A DNA stretch of 40,682 nucleotides from an uncultured Lachnospiraceae bacterium (GTDB taxonomy: Bacteria; Bacillota; Clostridia; Lachnospirales; Lachnospiraceae), in contig CADAIL010000021.1 in the NCBI GenBank assembly GCA_902788035.1, forward strand, positions 1 to 40,682, in the 5' to 3' direction. A program made the translations under genes and the position numbers. Each line of letters opens with the position of its first letter. Position 1 is the stretch's first letter. The notes under the pieces were generated by a model. It ran no database searches. It was not told where the DNA came from and saw only the letters and a program-made list of their open reading frames with translations. This document shows, one piece after another, positions 32,481 through 40,682 of this stretch.

Positions 32481-33344
32481 ATGTTAGTATCAGCAAAGGA
32501 AATGGTCGCAAACGCTTACGCCGGACATTATGCAATCGGCGCATTCAACCTCAACAACCTTGAGTGGACAAAGGCAGTTCTGAAGGCAGCTCAGGAGTCC
32601 AATTCTCCGGTCATCGTACAGGTATCCGAGGGTGCCGGCAAGTACATGGCAGGTTTCAAGACAGTAAGGGACATCGTAGTCGACGTTATCGAGAGCCAGG
32701 GCATCACAGTTCCGGTAGCTCTTCACCTTGACCACGGCACATATGAAGGCTGCAAGAAGTGCATCGACGCTGGCTTCTCCTCCATCATGTTCGACGGCTC
32801 CGCTCTTCCGTTCGAAGAGAATGTTGCCAAGACAAAAGAACTCGTAGCTATCTGCAATGAGAAGGGTATGTCCATCGAAGCAGAAGTCGGCGCTATCGGC
32901 GGCGAAGAAGACGGCGTTGTAGGCCAGGGCGAGTGCGCAGATCCGGCAGAGTGCAAGAAGATCGCTGACCTCGGCATCACCATGCTGGCTGCAGGCATCG
33001 GCAATATCCACGGCGTATATCCGGCAAACTGGCCGGGACTTCGTTTCGACGTTCTTGAGGCTATCAAGGCAGCTGTCGGCACAATGCCGCTCGTTCTTCA
33101 TGGCGGCTCCGGCATCCCGGATGCAATGGTTCAGGATGCTATTAAGCTCGGCGTTTCCAAGATCAATGTTAACACAGAGTGCCAGATCGCATTTGCAAAG
33201 GCTACACGTGAGTACATCGAAGCCGGCAAGGATCAGCAGGGCAAGGGTTTCGACCCGAGAAAGCTTCTGGCTCCGGGCGCTGCTGCAATCACAGACATGG
33301 TCAAGTATAAGATCGGCGTTTTCGGCTCCGCAGGCAAGGCTTGA
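32481..33344 (+). CDS. fba: class II fructose-1,6-bisphosphate aldolase
   Basis: The start at ATG 32481 follows AAGGAGG; an upstream in-frame ATG at 32397 lacks a site and lies before the promoter. The 287-residue enzyme splits fructose-1,6-bisphosphate into dihydroxyacetone phosphate and glyceraldehyde-3-phosphate in glycolysis. Zinc-site and catalytic segments are present: LHLDHG (D84, H85), the Glu in EAEVGAIGGEEDG, GNIHGVY and VLHGGSGIP. The phosphate-binding end SKINVNTE is intact. Length is normal for the short class II form. Biased codon use suggests high expression. Confidence 0.95.
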   Translation: MLVSAKEMVANAYAGHYAIGAFNLNNLEWTKAVLKAAQESNSPVIVQVSEGAGKYMAGFKTVRDIVVDVIESQGITVPVALHLDHGTYEGCKKCIDAGFSSIMFDGSALPFEENVAKTKELVAICNEKGMSIEAEVGAIGGEEDGVVGQGECADPAECKKIADLGITMLAAGIGNIHGVYPANWPGLRFDVLEAIKAAVGTMPLVLHGGSGIPDAMVQDAIKLGVSKINVNTECQIAFAKATREYIEAGKDQQGKGFDPRKLLAPGAAAITDMVKYKIGVFGSAGKA

Positions 33345-33404
33345 TATTTGATTACTGAGGGGGCATAATCCCAATCTGTGACCTAATTTAATTAAGAAAT
33401 GAAG

Positions 33405-33443
33405 GGAATCCGGAGGGGCTTTGAAAGGTCTTCTCCGGATTCC
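33405..33443 (+). other. hairpin between aldolase and glutamine synthetase
   Basis: An 11-bp perfect stem, GGAATCCGGAG (33405-33415) with CTCCGGATTCC (33433-33443), and weaker inner pairing. There is no T-tract, so it may be an mRNA leader structure of glnN or a weak terminator of the aldolase transcript. Confidence 0.5.
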
Positions 33444-33468
33444 TACAAAGAAGACAATTTGAGGGTAT

Positions 33469-35619
33469 ATGAACGAGGCAAACACTTTTATTACGGATGT
33501 ATTCGGCACAGATGTTTTTAATGACTCGGTGATGCGTCACCGCCTTCCTAAGAAGGTGTACAGCGCCCTGCGCGAGGTCATCGAGGTCGGCGGGGAGCTG
33601 AGTCTTGAGACGGCGGATGTAATTGCGCACGAGATGAAGGAGTGGGCGCTTGAGAAGGGAGCCACACACTTCACGCACTGGTTCCAGCCGCTCACGGGAA
33701 CGACCGCTGAGAAGCACGATTCCTTTATAGGCGCGCCGCTGCCGAGCGGTAAAGTTCTCATGAGTCTGTCCGGCAGGGAGCTCATCAAGGGTGAGCCGGA
33801 TGCGTCGTCATTTCCGTCAGGGGGACTGCGCGCTACATTTGAAGCGAGAGGTTACACAATCTGGGACTGCACGTCGCCGGCATTTGTCAGACATGATGAG
33901 GGTGGTGCTACACTGTGCATTCCGACAGCATTCTGTTCATATACAGGTGAGGCTCTTGATCAGAAAACACCGCTTCTTCGCTCCATGGACGCGATTAATA
34001 AGGAAGCCCTCAGACTGATCAAGCTGCTCGACAAAAAGAACACTTCGAAGAAAGTGATCCCCTCTGTCGGGGCCGAGCAGGAGTATTTTATCATCGACAG
34101 AGAAAAGTACCTTAAGCGGACCGACCTGGTATTTACCGGACGGACACTTTTCGGGGCGATGCCGCCGAAGGGGCAGGAGCTGGACGATCATTATTTCGGA
34201 ACGCTTCGCCCGCGCATCGCGTCATATATGAAAGATGTCAACTGGGAACTCTGGAAGCTGGGAGTCCCCGCCAAGACGCAGCACAACGAGGTGGCTCCTG
34301 CTCAGCACGAGCTTGCGCCTGTCTATGAAAAGGCTAACGTAGCCGTCGACCACAACCAGATCGTCATGCAGACATTAAAGCGCGTGGCGACCAGACATGG
34401 GCTTCGGTGCCTTCTTCATGAGAAGCCATTTGCCGGCGTCAACGGCTCCGGCAAACACAATAACTGGTCACTGACTACAGATGACGGTATAAACCTTCTG
34501 GAACCGGGCAGAACTCCGCACGAGAACACGCAGTTCCTGCTTGTCCTCTGCTGTATTCTGAGGGCGGTCGATAAACATTATGACCTTATCCGCGAATCGG
34601 CTGCGGATATTGGAAATGAAGCAAGGCTTGGCGGAAATGAAGCCCCGCCGGTCATCATTTCCGTATTTCTGGGTGAACAGCTGGAAGATGTACTTGACCA
34701 GCTGATCAGTACCGGAAGCGCGACAAGTTCCAAGACGGGCGGTATGCTCCAGACCGGAGCTAAATCGCTCTCTGACGTGACCAAAGATGCTACTGACAGG
34801 AACCGTACGTCACCATTTGCCTTCACCGGCAATAAGTTTGAATTCCGCATGGTCGGCAGCCGCGATTCAATCGCCGGCGCGAACACTGTGCTCAACACAA
34901 TTGTTGCGGAGTCTTTCCGTGACGCTTGTGACTATATTGAATCCTTCATCGACCCGCAGCTACCGGAGGTGGAGAACGATAAGAGAGTTGCAGATGCCGT
35001 CCATGATCTGATAAAAGAGTACGCGACAAAGCATCGACGCATCGTCTTTAACGGCAACGGTTACTCAAAAGAATGGGAGGAGGAGGCCGTAAACCGCGGG
35101 CTTCGGATCATTCCCGACATGGTCGATGCGATTCCCGCATTGACAACGGATAAAGCGATAAAGCTTTTCAGGGAGTTCGGTGTATTCACAAAAATAGAGC
35201 TTGAATCGAGAGCAGAAGTCAAGTATGAGCTCTATTCTAAGGCAGTCAATATCGAAGCCCGCACAATGGTGCAGATGGCAGGCAAGGAGCTTCTTCCCGC
35301 AATCATGGCTTATTGCGGTCAGCTCGCTGAGTCTGCAAATGCCGTTCGCGCATGCGGAATTGACGCATCTGTGCAGGAAGAGATCCTGTCTGAACTTACG
35401 GAATGCCTCAAAGAGGCGAATGCATCCCTGAAAAAGCTGGATGAAGCGATCCGCAATGCAGAGCAGGTGCCTGAGGGAAGGGAACGCGCAGTTGCGCTTC
35501 GCGACAATGTCGTACCTGCTATGGAAGCTCTCAGGAGACCGGTGGATAAGGCGGAGGGATATGTCGACCGAAGGTCATGGCCTGTCCCCACCTACGCAGA
35601 TCTGGTTTTCGAAGTATAA
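33469..35619 (+). CDS. glnN: glutamine synthetase type III
   Basis: A 716-residue enzyme that makes glutamine from glutamate, ammonia and ATP. Length and signature blocks fit GSIII: VFGTDVFNDSVMRHRLPK at the N-terminus, THFTHWFQPLTG with TAEKHDSF, VGAEQEYFIID (metal-site Glu), and the hallmark VNGSGKHNNWSL (~323-334). APAQHELAP and FRMVGSRDS lie around these. The C-terminal helical region is typical of this type. GAGGG lies only three bases before the ATG, a short spacing, but the N-terminal block must be included. A hairpin lies just upstream. Confidence 0.95.
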   Translation: MNEANTFITDVFGTDVFNDSVMRHRLPKKVYSALREVIEVGGELSLETADVIAHEMKEWALEKGATHFTHWFQPLTGTTAEKHDSFIGAPLPSGKVLMSLSGRELIKGEPDASSFPSGGLRATFEARGYTIWDCTSPAFVRHDEGGATLCIPTAFCSYTGEALDQKTPLLRSMDAINKEALRLIKLLDKKNTSKKVIPSVGAEQEYFIIDREKYLKRTDLVFTGRTLFGAMPPKGQELDDHYFGTLRPRIASYMKDVNWELWKLGVPAKTQHNEVAPAQHELAPVYEKANVAVDHNQIVMQTLKRVATRHGLRCLLHEKPFAGVNGSGKHNNWSLTTDDGINLLEPGRTPHENTQFLLVLCCILRAVDKHYDLIRESAADIGNEARLGGNEAPPVIISVFLGEQLEDVLDQLISTGSATSSKTGGMLQTGAKSLSDVTKDATDRNRTSPFAFTGNKFEFRMVGSRDSIAGANTVLNTIVAESFRDACDYIESFIDPQLPEVENDKRVADAVHDLIKEYATKHRRIVFNGNGYSKEWEEEAVNRGLRIIPDMVDAIPALTTDKAIKLFREFGVFTKIELESRAEVKYELYSKAVNIEARTMVQMAGKELLPAIMAYCGQLAESANAVRACGIDASVQEEILSELTECLKEANASLKKLDEAIRNAEQVPEGRERAVALRDNVVPAMEALRRPVDKAEGYVDRRSWPVPTYADLVFEV

Positions 35620-35653
35620 ATGTTAAGAAATTATTAAAAATATTACAATCCGA

Positions 35654-35682
35654 TTCACAAATTTGTAAAAATGTTGTATTGT
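35654..35682 (+). promoter_or_regulatory. promoter of the PucR-like regulator gene
   Basis: TTCACA (35654-35659), a 17-base spacer and TATTGT (35677-35682). Confidence 0.5.
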
Positions 35683-35743
35683 AAAGGGGCTGTCAAAGCT
35701 AGAGCGTTTGATGTCCCTGAGAAGAATGAGGTAGGAGAGTATT

Positions 35744-36835
35744 ATGATTTCCAATCTTGTACTGCAGGACACAATTAATGGCATAAAGAACATTGGACGC
35801 TGTGAGCTTACTATTGTCGATCTCGAGGGAAAGCTTGTCGCGTCTACCGAGGGAGAGCCGGAAGTAAGTCGTTCGGATATTGTCAATTTTGCCGAGTCCC
35901 AGGCTGATTCCCAGGAGATTAAGGGCAGCATGTACTTCAAGGTCTACGATGACTATCAGATCGAGTATGTCGTCATCGTGACCGGCGGTGAAGAAATGTC
36001 AATGGTAGGAAAACTTGCCGCTTTCCAGATCCAGAATCTGCTGGTTGCATACAAGGAGCATTTTGACAAAGATAATTTCATTAAGAATCTCCTTCTTGAC
36101 AATCTTCTCCTGGTCGATGTATATAATCGCGCGATGAAGCTTCACATTACTACCAATGCGAAGCGCGTCGTTTATATCATCGAGTCCGAGCAGAGCAAGG
36201 ATTATTCTACACTGGAAGCAGTAAAGAACCTTTTCTCAAAGACAAAGAATGATTTCATCACTGCCGTCGATGAGAACAGTATCATTATTATTAAAGAACT
36301 GAAAGAGGAAGACGGACAGAAAGAGCTTGCTGAGATCGCTGAGTCCATAACCAGAACGCTTGCCCAGGAGGGCAACGTCCACGACACGACTCATGTCGCC
36401 TATGGCAATGCGGTCACAGAGATCAAGGAAGTTTCCCGCTCCTACAAGGAAGCGAGAATGGCCCTCGATGTCGGTAAGATTTTCTTCAGCGATCAGAACA
36501 TTATTGCCTACAGCCAGCTCGGCATCGGCCGTCTGATTTACCAGCTGCCGATCCCGCTGTGCAAGATGTTCATCAAAGAGATCTTTACGGACAAGAGTCC
36601 GGATGATTTCGATGAGGAAACTCTGACGACCATCAACAAGTTCTTCGAGAACAGTCTGAATGTCTCCGAGACATCACGTCAGCTGTACATCCACAGAAAT
36701 ACTCTGGTCTACAGGCTGGATAAGCTCCAGAAGAGCACAGGCCTTGACCTTCGGGTATTTGACGACGCGATCACCTTCAAGATCGCCCTGATGGTTGTGC
36801 GCTATATGAAGTATATGGAGACACTTGAGTACTGA
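35744..36835 (+). CDS. PucR/CdaR-family transcriptional regulator
   Basis: A 363-residue regulator preceded by TAGGAGAG. The C-terminus has the PucR-type helix-turn-helix (FFENSLNVSETSRQLYIHRNTLVYRLDKL, ~305-333, followed by a helical end). The middle contains the GGDEF-like vestigial domain usual for this family. The N-terminal ~115 residues (CELTIVDLEGKLVAST ... GGEEMSMVGKLAAFQIQNLL) resemble the CdaR sugar-diacid-recognition domain. The ligand is unknown. It lies directly after glutamine synthetase but has its own promoter and a strong terminator, so control of glnN is possible but unproven. Confidence 0.85.
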   Translation: MISNLVLQDTINGIKNIGRCELTIVDLEGKLVASTEGEPEVSRSDIVNFAESQADSQEIKGSMYFKVYDDYQIEYVVIVTGGEEMSMVGKLAAFQIQNLLVAYKEHFDKDNFIKNLLLDNLLLVDVYNRAMKLHITTNAKRVVYIIESEQSKDYSTLEAVKNLFSKTKNDFITAVDENSIIIIKELKEEDGQKELAEIAESITRTLAQEGNVHDTTHVAYGNAVTEIKEVSRSYKEARMALDVGKIFFSDQNIIAYSQLGIGRLIYQLPIPLCKMFIKEIFTDKSPDDFDEETLTTINKFFENSLNVSETSRQLYIHRNTLVYRLDKLQKSTGLDLRVFDDAITFKIALMVVRYMKYMETLEY

Positions 36836-36856
36836 TTGCATTTGCAAGAGCCCTGG

Positions 36857-36889
36857 CACCCGCCTTCTTTCGGAAGGCGGGTGTTTTTA
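36857..36889 (+). terminator. strong terminator after the regulator gene
   Basis: An 11-bp perfect stem, CACCCGCCTTC/GAAGGCGGGTG, with loop TTTCG, followed by TTTTT. Confidence 0.95.
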
Positions 36890-36895
36890 CGCAGC

Positions 36896-37088
36896 GGTTC
36901 AGCCAGGCTGCACGCATGTCAATGCCCCGGCGCAAATCACCATCTTCATCGAAAAACGCCGGTCCTGCCCTCCGAGCTTAAAATTGCTGCGCAATTTTGA
37001 TCTCTCAGTCGGACCGACAATGTTTTTCTTATGAAGATGGGATGCTTTGCTGCCGGAAACGTGACGTAATAAGCAGCCAGTCTGAACC
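36896..37088. repeat. 193-bp palindromic repeat element, copy 2 (inverted)
   Basis: Outer repeats GGTTCAGCCAGGCTGC (36896-36911) and GCAGCCAGTCTGAACC (37073-37088). The inner arm from 36932 (GCAAATCACCATCTTCATCG) is identical to the reverse complement of copy 1's right arm for 26 bases. The other arm ends at 37050 (GAAGATGGGATGCTTTGC). The apex AAAATTGC-TGC-GCAATTTT differs from copy 1 yet still pairs. A further TIR-like sequence (CAGCCTGTCTGAACTG) lies at 37109-37124. Confidence 0.85.
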
Positions 37089-37187
37089 GAAATCCCGAAG
37101 TTATCGGGCAGCCTGTCTGAACTGTTACTTTTTACAACTTTTTTACAACACGTTTTGATAATTTGGAGATATTTTCCTGTCATTATG

Positions 37188-37196
37188 TGATACAAT
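37188..37196 (+). promoter_or_regulatory. extended -10 promoter of ftsEX
   Basis: TG-A-TACAAT about 45 bases before the ftsE start; no good -35 box. Confidence 0.45.
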
Positions 37197-37240
37197 AGGA
37201 AGCGTATAACTTTAAACTGAGCTAATTAAGGAGGATTTGC

Positions 37241-37924
37241 ATGATTGATCTTGACCGCGTGAGTAAATCTTACGAAAAGGGTCAGCCCGCAGTCGATGAA
37301 ATCTCGCTCCATGTAGATAAAGGCGAGTTCGTATTCGTCGTAGGCGAGAGCGGTTCCGGTAAATCAACACTGATCAGACTGCTCCTCAAGGAGCTGGAGC
37401 CGACCAAGGGAATTATCACGGTCAACGGACATGTGCTCAACACGATGAAGCACAAGGCTGTGTCTAAATATCGCCGCGAAGTAGGCGTTGTATTCCAGGA
37501 TTTCCGACTGTTGAATGACAGAAATGTATACGAGAATGTAGCATTTGCACAGCATGTTATTGAAGAGCCGGGCCGCATCGTGAAGAGGCGTGTTCCGGAG
37601 GTTCTCCGTATGGTCGGTCTTGCCGAGAAGTACAAGAGCAAACCGATGCAGCTTTCCGGCGGTGAACAGCAGAGAGTCGCCGTAGCCCGCGCGATCGTGA
37701 ACAGGCCTAAGATCCTGCTTGCGGACGAGCCGACCGGCAACCTGGATCCGAGAAATTCATATGATATTATGAAACTTCTGGATGAAATCAACCAGCAGGG
37801 AACGACGGTCCTGGTTGTTACTCACAACAAGGAGCTGGTCGACCAGTTCCATAAGCGCGTTATCACTATGCGCCGCGGTATTATTTCGAGAGACGTAGAG
37901 GAGGGTATCTATCATGAAGATTAG
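37241..37924 (+). CDS. ftsE: cell division ATP-binding protein FtsE
   Basis: A 227-residue ABC ATPase preceded by AAGGAGG. Walker A is GESGSGKST (35-43), the Q-loop is VFQDFRLL, the signature is LSGGEQQRVAVARA, Walker B is ILLADEP, and the H-loop is VVTHN. VFQDFRLLNDRNVYENVAFA is the FtsE-type sequence. With FtsX it forms a membrane complex that activates cell-wall hydrolases at division or elongation sites. The gene overlaps ftsX by 11 bases, so the two are coupled. Confidence 0.95.
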   Translation: MIDLDRVSKSYEKGQPAVDEISLHVDKGEFVFVVGESGSGKSTLIRLLLKELEPTKGIITVNGHVLNTMKHKAVSKYRREVGVVFQDFRLLNDRNVYENVAFAQHVIEEPGRIVKRRVPEVLRMVGLAEKYKSKPMQLSGGEQQRVAVARAIVNRPKILLADEPTGNLDPRNSYDIMKLLDEINQQGTTVLVVTHNKELVDQFHKRVITMRRGIISRDVEEGIYHED

Positions 37925-38831
37925 ATCTCTTGGCTACTGTATCAGACAGGGTTTCAAGAATATTTGGCGTAACCGTATGTTCTCCGTGGCTTCAATCACC
38001 ACTATGACAGCTTGCATTCTGCTCTTCGGAATGTTCTTCTCAGTCCTTATGAATGTCAATTTCATGATCAGGACGCTCGAGGAAGAGGTCGGTGTGACGG
38101 TCCTTTTTGACGAGGGACTTGAGCAGGATAAGATAGACGAGATCGGCGAAAAAATCAGAGCCATGGAGCATGTAACGGATGTCACATATACATCTGCCGA
38201 GGAAGCATGGGAGAAGTTCCAGCAGGAATACTTCGAGGGAAACGAGGAGTATGCCAAGAGCTTTTCCGAGAACGGTGAGAACCCGCTCGCTAATTCAGCC
38301 AGCTACACCGTCAGAGTAGATGAGATTGAGAACCAGACCAGTATCGTTACGAGAATCAAGCGGCTCGAAGGTGTCCGCCAGGTCAACCAGAGTGCCGGCG
38401 CGACAAAGACGCTGATCTCTTTTAACTCGCTGTTCACTTATGTGGCGGTCGCGATCATTGCGCTGCTTCTGGTCGTATCCATTTTCCTGATTGCCAACAC
38501 GGTTAATGTCGGTATTTCTGTACGCCGGCACGAGATTGCTATCATGAAGCTGATCGGCGCAACGGACTCCTTTGTCCGCGCTCCGTTCATCGTTGAGGGT
38601 CTGCTTCTGGGCTTCATCGGATCTCTGATCCCGCTTGGAATTCTTTTCATCGCTTACGACAAGATTCTCGGATGGCTTCTGAACCGCTTCGGCGTTCTGA
38701 ATACGATTTCGGGAAGTCTGCCCTCTGTGATAGAGGTGTTCCACGTGCTTGCGCCTGTGGGCATTGGTCTCGGTCTGGGTATCGGTCTTGTCGGATCGGT
38801 CATCACAGTCAGAAGACATCTGAGAGTGTGA
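37914..38831 (+). CDS. ftsX: cell division protein FtsX
   Basis: A 305-residue membrane partner of FtsE. It has one N-terminal helix (~22-44), an extracellular loop (~45-170, including VTVLFDEGLEQDKIDEIGEKI, typical of FtsX extracellular domains) and three C-terminal helices (~175-200, ~225-245 and ~275-295). The conserved cytoplasmic segment RRHEIAIMKLIGATDSFVRAPF is present. Its ribosome binding site (GAGGAGGG) lies inside the end of ftsE. No M23 or CHAP hydrolase gene follows; the operon ends at a terminator, so the hydrolase partner must be encoded elsewhere. Confidence 0.95.
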   Translation: MKIRSLGYCIRQGFKNIWRNRMFSVASITTMTACILLFGMFFSVLMNVNFMIRTLEEEVGVTVLFDEGLEQDKIDEIGEKIRAMEHVTDVTYTSAEEAWEKFQQEYFEGNEEYAKSFSENGENPLANSASYTVRVDEIENQTSIVTRIKRLEGVRQVNQSAGATKTLISFNSLFTYVAVAIIALLLVVSIFLIANTVNVGISVRRHEIAIMKLIGATDSFVRAPFIVEGLLLGFIGSLIPLGILFIAYDKILGWLLNRFGVLNTISGSLPSVIEVFHVLAPVGIGLGLGIGLVGSVITVRRHLRV

Positions 38832-38853
38832 TAATTCTATAATGAGCAAAGTT

Positions 38854-38881
38854 CCGCGCCGGGTTTCCGGCGCGGTTTTAT
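38854..38881 (+). terminator. terminator of ftsEX
   Basis: A 9-bp perfect stem, CCGCGCCGG/CCGGCGCGG, with loop GTTT, followed by TTTTA. Confidence 0.9.
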
Positions 38882-38961
38882 ATTTCTGCAGCAAGATGGA
38901 TTGTTCAGATGTTTGTAAATATCCGTAATAATGTCAGATAAGTAATTTTAGATGTTTGTAA

Positions 38962-38990
38962 TTGTACTTAATAAATCGTAATGATATACT
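38962..38990 (+). promoter_or_regulatory. promoter of the SPFH gene
   Basis: TTGTAC (38962-38967), a 17-base spacer and TATACT (38985-38990) preceded by TG (extended -10). Confidence 0.65.
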
Positions 38991-39058
38991 AGTTGCAGCG
39001 GTGAAGATAAAAACAGCCAGATTAGAAAGCTGTATGGCCGCAAGAAAGGAGAAACAAT

Positions 39059-40063
39059 ATGGCATTTAGAATTCTGCTCATTGTGCTTTTCGTACTGGTG
39101 CTCTACGTTATCATTTCCTGTGTCAGAGTCGTTCCGCAGGCTTACGCTTACGTCGTTGAGTTCCTGGGAAGCTACCGCACGACATGGGAGCACGGTCTGC
39201 ATCTTAAGGCTCCTTTTGTTGAGAGAATAGCCAACAAAGTATCCCTTAAAGAGCAGGTTTGTGACTTTGCTCCGTCGTCAGTTATCACGAAGGACAACGT
39301 CACGATGAAGATCGACTCAGTCGTCTACTTCAAGATTTTTGATCCGAGACTTTACACATACGGTGTTGACCGTCCGCTTTCCGCTATGGAAAACCTGAAC
39401 GCGACAACCCTCCGTAACATCATCGGTGGTATGGAACTTGACCAGACGCTGACAAGCCGTGACATTATCAATGCTCAGATGCTGAAGATTCTCGATGAGG
39501 CAACAGATGCGTGGGGCATCAAAGTTACACGTGTCGAGCTTAAGAACATCATCCCGCCCGCTGAGATCCAGGGTGCGATGGAGAAACAGATGAAGGCTGA
39601 GCGTGAGAAACGTCAGACAATCCTTGAAGCTACAGCTCACAAGGAATCTGTAGTCGCCCGCGCAGAAGGTGACAAGCAGGCTAAGATCCTGGCTGCACAG
39701 GCTGAGAGAGACGCGCAGATCGCGCTCGCTGAAGGTCGTGCGAAGTCTATTGCGCTTGTCTATCAGGCTGAGGCGGAAGGTCTCAAAGCTTTGAAGGAAG
39801 CGAACATTGACGCTGCAGTCCTGAAGCTGAAAGGTCTTGAGGCTCTGAAGAATGTTTCTGATGGCCGTGCAACTAAGATTTACATGCCTACAGACCTCTC
39901 TGGCGTGATTTCCTCCCTTGGCCTCGCTGCCGAGTCCCTCGGTATCGGAGATGCCACACCGGTGGATAAATCCGCAAAGCCGAAGCCCAATGCGGCTGCT
40001 GATGAGTGCTGCGATGATGATGAAAAGTCAGCTGAGACCAGAAGGATGGCCGGCGGACATTGA
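39059..40063 (+). CDS. SPFH/band 7 membrane protein (QmcA/stomatin-like)
   Basis: A 334-residue protein preceded by AAAGGAG. An N-terminal membrane helix (~3-24) is followed by the SPFH domain (~25-185: VVEFLGSYRTTWEHGLHLKAP, VSLKEQVCDF, ITKDNVTMKIDSVVYFKI, IPPAEIQGAMEKQMKAER). A long Ala/Glu/Lys coiled-coil follows (~185-255), then a C-terminal region ending in an acidic Cys pair (ECCDDDE) and a basic tail. Such slipins oligomerise into membrane microdomain scaffolds and often work with an NfeD-like protein, but no nfeD gene is adjacent here. Confidence 0.92.
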   Translation: MAFRILLIVLFVLVLYVIISCVRVVPQAYAYVVEFLGSYRTTWEHGLHLKAPFVERIANKVSLKEQVCDFAPSSVITKDNVTMKIDSVVYFKIFDPRLYTYGVDRPLSAMENLNATTLRNIIGGMELDQTLTSRDIINAQMLKILDEATDAWGIKVTRVELKNIIPPAEIQGAMEKQMKAEREKRQTILEATAHKESVVARAEGDKQAKILAAQAERDAQIALAEGRAKSIALVYQAEAEGLKALKEANIDAAVLKLKGLEALKNVSDGRATKIYMPTDLSGVISSLGLAAESLGIGDATPVDKSAKPKPNAAADECCDDDEKSAETRRMAGGH

Positions 40064-40086
40064 TAATTGAACATTGATCCTCGTGG

Positions 40087-40117
40087 GGCCGCTGCTTTTG
40101 CAGCGGTCTCTTTTTTT
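40087..40117 (+). terminator. terminator after the SPFH gene
   Basis: A 9-bp stem, GGCCGCTGC/GCAGCGGTC with one wobble pair and loop TTTT, followed by TCTTTTTTT. Confidence 0.9.
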
Positions 40118-40218
40118 CAAAGGCAACCATAGACGTAAACGGTAGAAAACGGGCATTCATGACTGCTTCCTACTTTTAGTGTTACGATACTGACAAATTA
40201 ATTTTTGGGAGGTACGTA

Positions 40219-40644
40219 ATGACAAGCACGATAAAACAGAATAAGAACAAGCTCCTGTACTGGAAAAAAATAATACTTACGGCGGAGAGCCACACAGGTA
40301 CGAGAATCGAATGGATGAGGCAGCACGGGATCAGGGAAGGCAGTTATTACTATTGGCATAAGATCCTTTTGAATAACGGGATGCTTGATGACAAGGACAC
40401 CAGTCACCTGGAAGGGATCGAGCTGCCGCCTGCCATAGGACATCATGAGTTAGAGACGCAGACTGGATTTGTTGAATACCATGCATCAGGGCCGCAGATA
40501 TGCATGTGTCTGGACCAGCAGGAAACGCATCGGCATCCCGCGCAGATCATGATTGAAAAGAACGGGTATCAGGTCCATGTGGCCGAAGGATTTTCGCCTG
40601 TAATGCTGAGCCAGGTCCTGGAGGTGGTCGCCCATGCTGAATGA
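40219..40644 (+). CDS. tnpA: IS66 accessory protein TnpA
   Basis: A 141-residue protein preceded by GGGAGG. It has the TnpA pattern of IS66 elements: a WKKIILTAESHTGTRIEWMRQHGI helix-turn-helix-like start, the SYYYWHKIL motif, a variable middle, and an end QIMIEKNGYQVHVAEGFSPVMLSQVLEVV that matches the C-terminal block of the family. It likely binds DNA and assists transposition. Its end overlaps tnpB by 11 bases. Confidence 0.85.
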   Translation: MTSTIKQNKNKLLYWKKIILTAESHTGTRIEWMRQHGIREGSYYYWHKILLNNGMLDDKDTSHLEGIELPPAIGHHELETQTGFVEYHASGPQICMCLDQQETHRHPAQIMIEKNGYQVHVAEGFSPVMLSQVLEVVAHAE

Positions 40645-40682
40645 TGCCGGACCGGAGCAGTTCTCGGGGATATATATCCGTC
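40634..40682 (+). CDS. tnpB: IS66 TnpB, N-terminal start (cut by window edge)
   Basis: ATG 40634 overlaps the end of tnpA. The 16 visible residues (MLNDAGPEQFSGIYIR) fit the start of IS66 TnpB, which normally begins with a similar short leader before a VYL/DLR motif. Identification rests mainly on position and overlap. Confidence 0.6.
   Translation, partial: MLNDAGPEQFSGIYIR

Larger units (their letters stand above)
40135..40682 (+). mobile_element. IS66-family insertion sequence, left part (continues past window)
   Basis: The tnpA and start of tnpB genes in the IS66 order are present. The probable left terminal repeat begins near 40135 with GTAAACGGTAGAAAACGG, which resembles the GTAAGCG-type ends of IS66 elements. 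The right end, transposase (tnpC) and target duplication lie outside the window, so the boundary is inferred. Confidence 0.65.

Noticed and set aside
36899..37195. 98-codon minus-strand frame over the second palindromic element
   Set aside because: It overlaps the hairpin arms, lacks a ribosome binding site and has no counterpart in the first copy.

Overview
The window looks like chromosomal DNA of a Gram-positive anaerobe of the class Clostridia, most likely a gut- or rumen-type Lachnospiraceae relative. The evidence is indirect: strong GGAGG-type ribosome binding sites, a type III glutamine synthetase, FtsEX, a CsoR-copA copper operon, a one-chain molybdenum hydroxylase of the type called selenium-dependent xanthine dehydrogenase, cell-wall-anchored Cna-B proteins, and an IS66-family element at the right edge. 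Base composition is about 50% GC, except in an AT-richer HTH/ATPase/nuclease gene at 4.9-6.7 kb. No tRNA, rRNA or CRISPR array was seen.

Layout. (1) 1-4755 is a decaying phage-type replication module: the end of an SNF2 helicase, a small frameshifted phage gene, a Cys-motif phage protein, a family A DNA polymerase, a DUF4406 protein, and a primase-polymerase broken by an internal stop and cut short at its 3' end. (2) 4757-6697 is a probable acquired cassette: one gene fusing a DNA-binding HTH to an AAA-like ATPase and a PD-(D/E)XK nuclease, behind a promoter packed with GCGAAAT boxes. (3) 6847-12072 is a surface region: a lipoprotein, then two paralogous Cna-B wall-anchored proteins flanking a sortase-like protein that has lost its catalytic His and Cys. 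(4) 12212-18446 covers metals: a CDF exporter with Mn-type motifs behind a 36-bp perfect palindrome, a lipoprotein, and csoR-copA with two CsoR boxes. copA ends in a fused CopZ domain that keeps its own ribosome binding site. (5) 18812-23545 is for sugar: an amylosucrase-like GH13 enzyme with an acidic then histone-like repeat tail, and a sucrose/trehalose-type PTS permease with a long GC-rich leader. (6) 23679-29130 holds a binding-protein-like lipoprotein with in-frame minisatellites, a HAD phosphatase and the molybdenum hydroxylase. (7) 29260-36835 holds a minus-strand HtrA protease, a DAG-kinase-like enzyme, class II aldolase, glutamine synthetase III and a PucR/CdaR regulator. (8) 36896-40682 holds ftsEX, an SPFH protein and the left part of an IS66 element.

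Two roughly 194-bp palindromic intergenic elements (30950-31143 and 36896-37088) are inverted copies of each other. They share conserved arms but have different apical sequences that still pair, so they look like a MITE-type or structured repeat family. The most unusual points are this repeat family, the pseudo-sortase between two sortase substrates, the histone-like tail on a sugar enzyme, and the copA/copZ fusion with a retained internal start site. All functional assignments come from reading motifs; no database search was possible.
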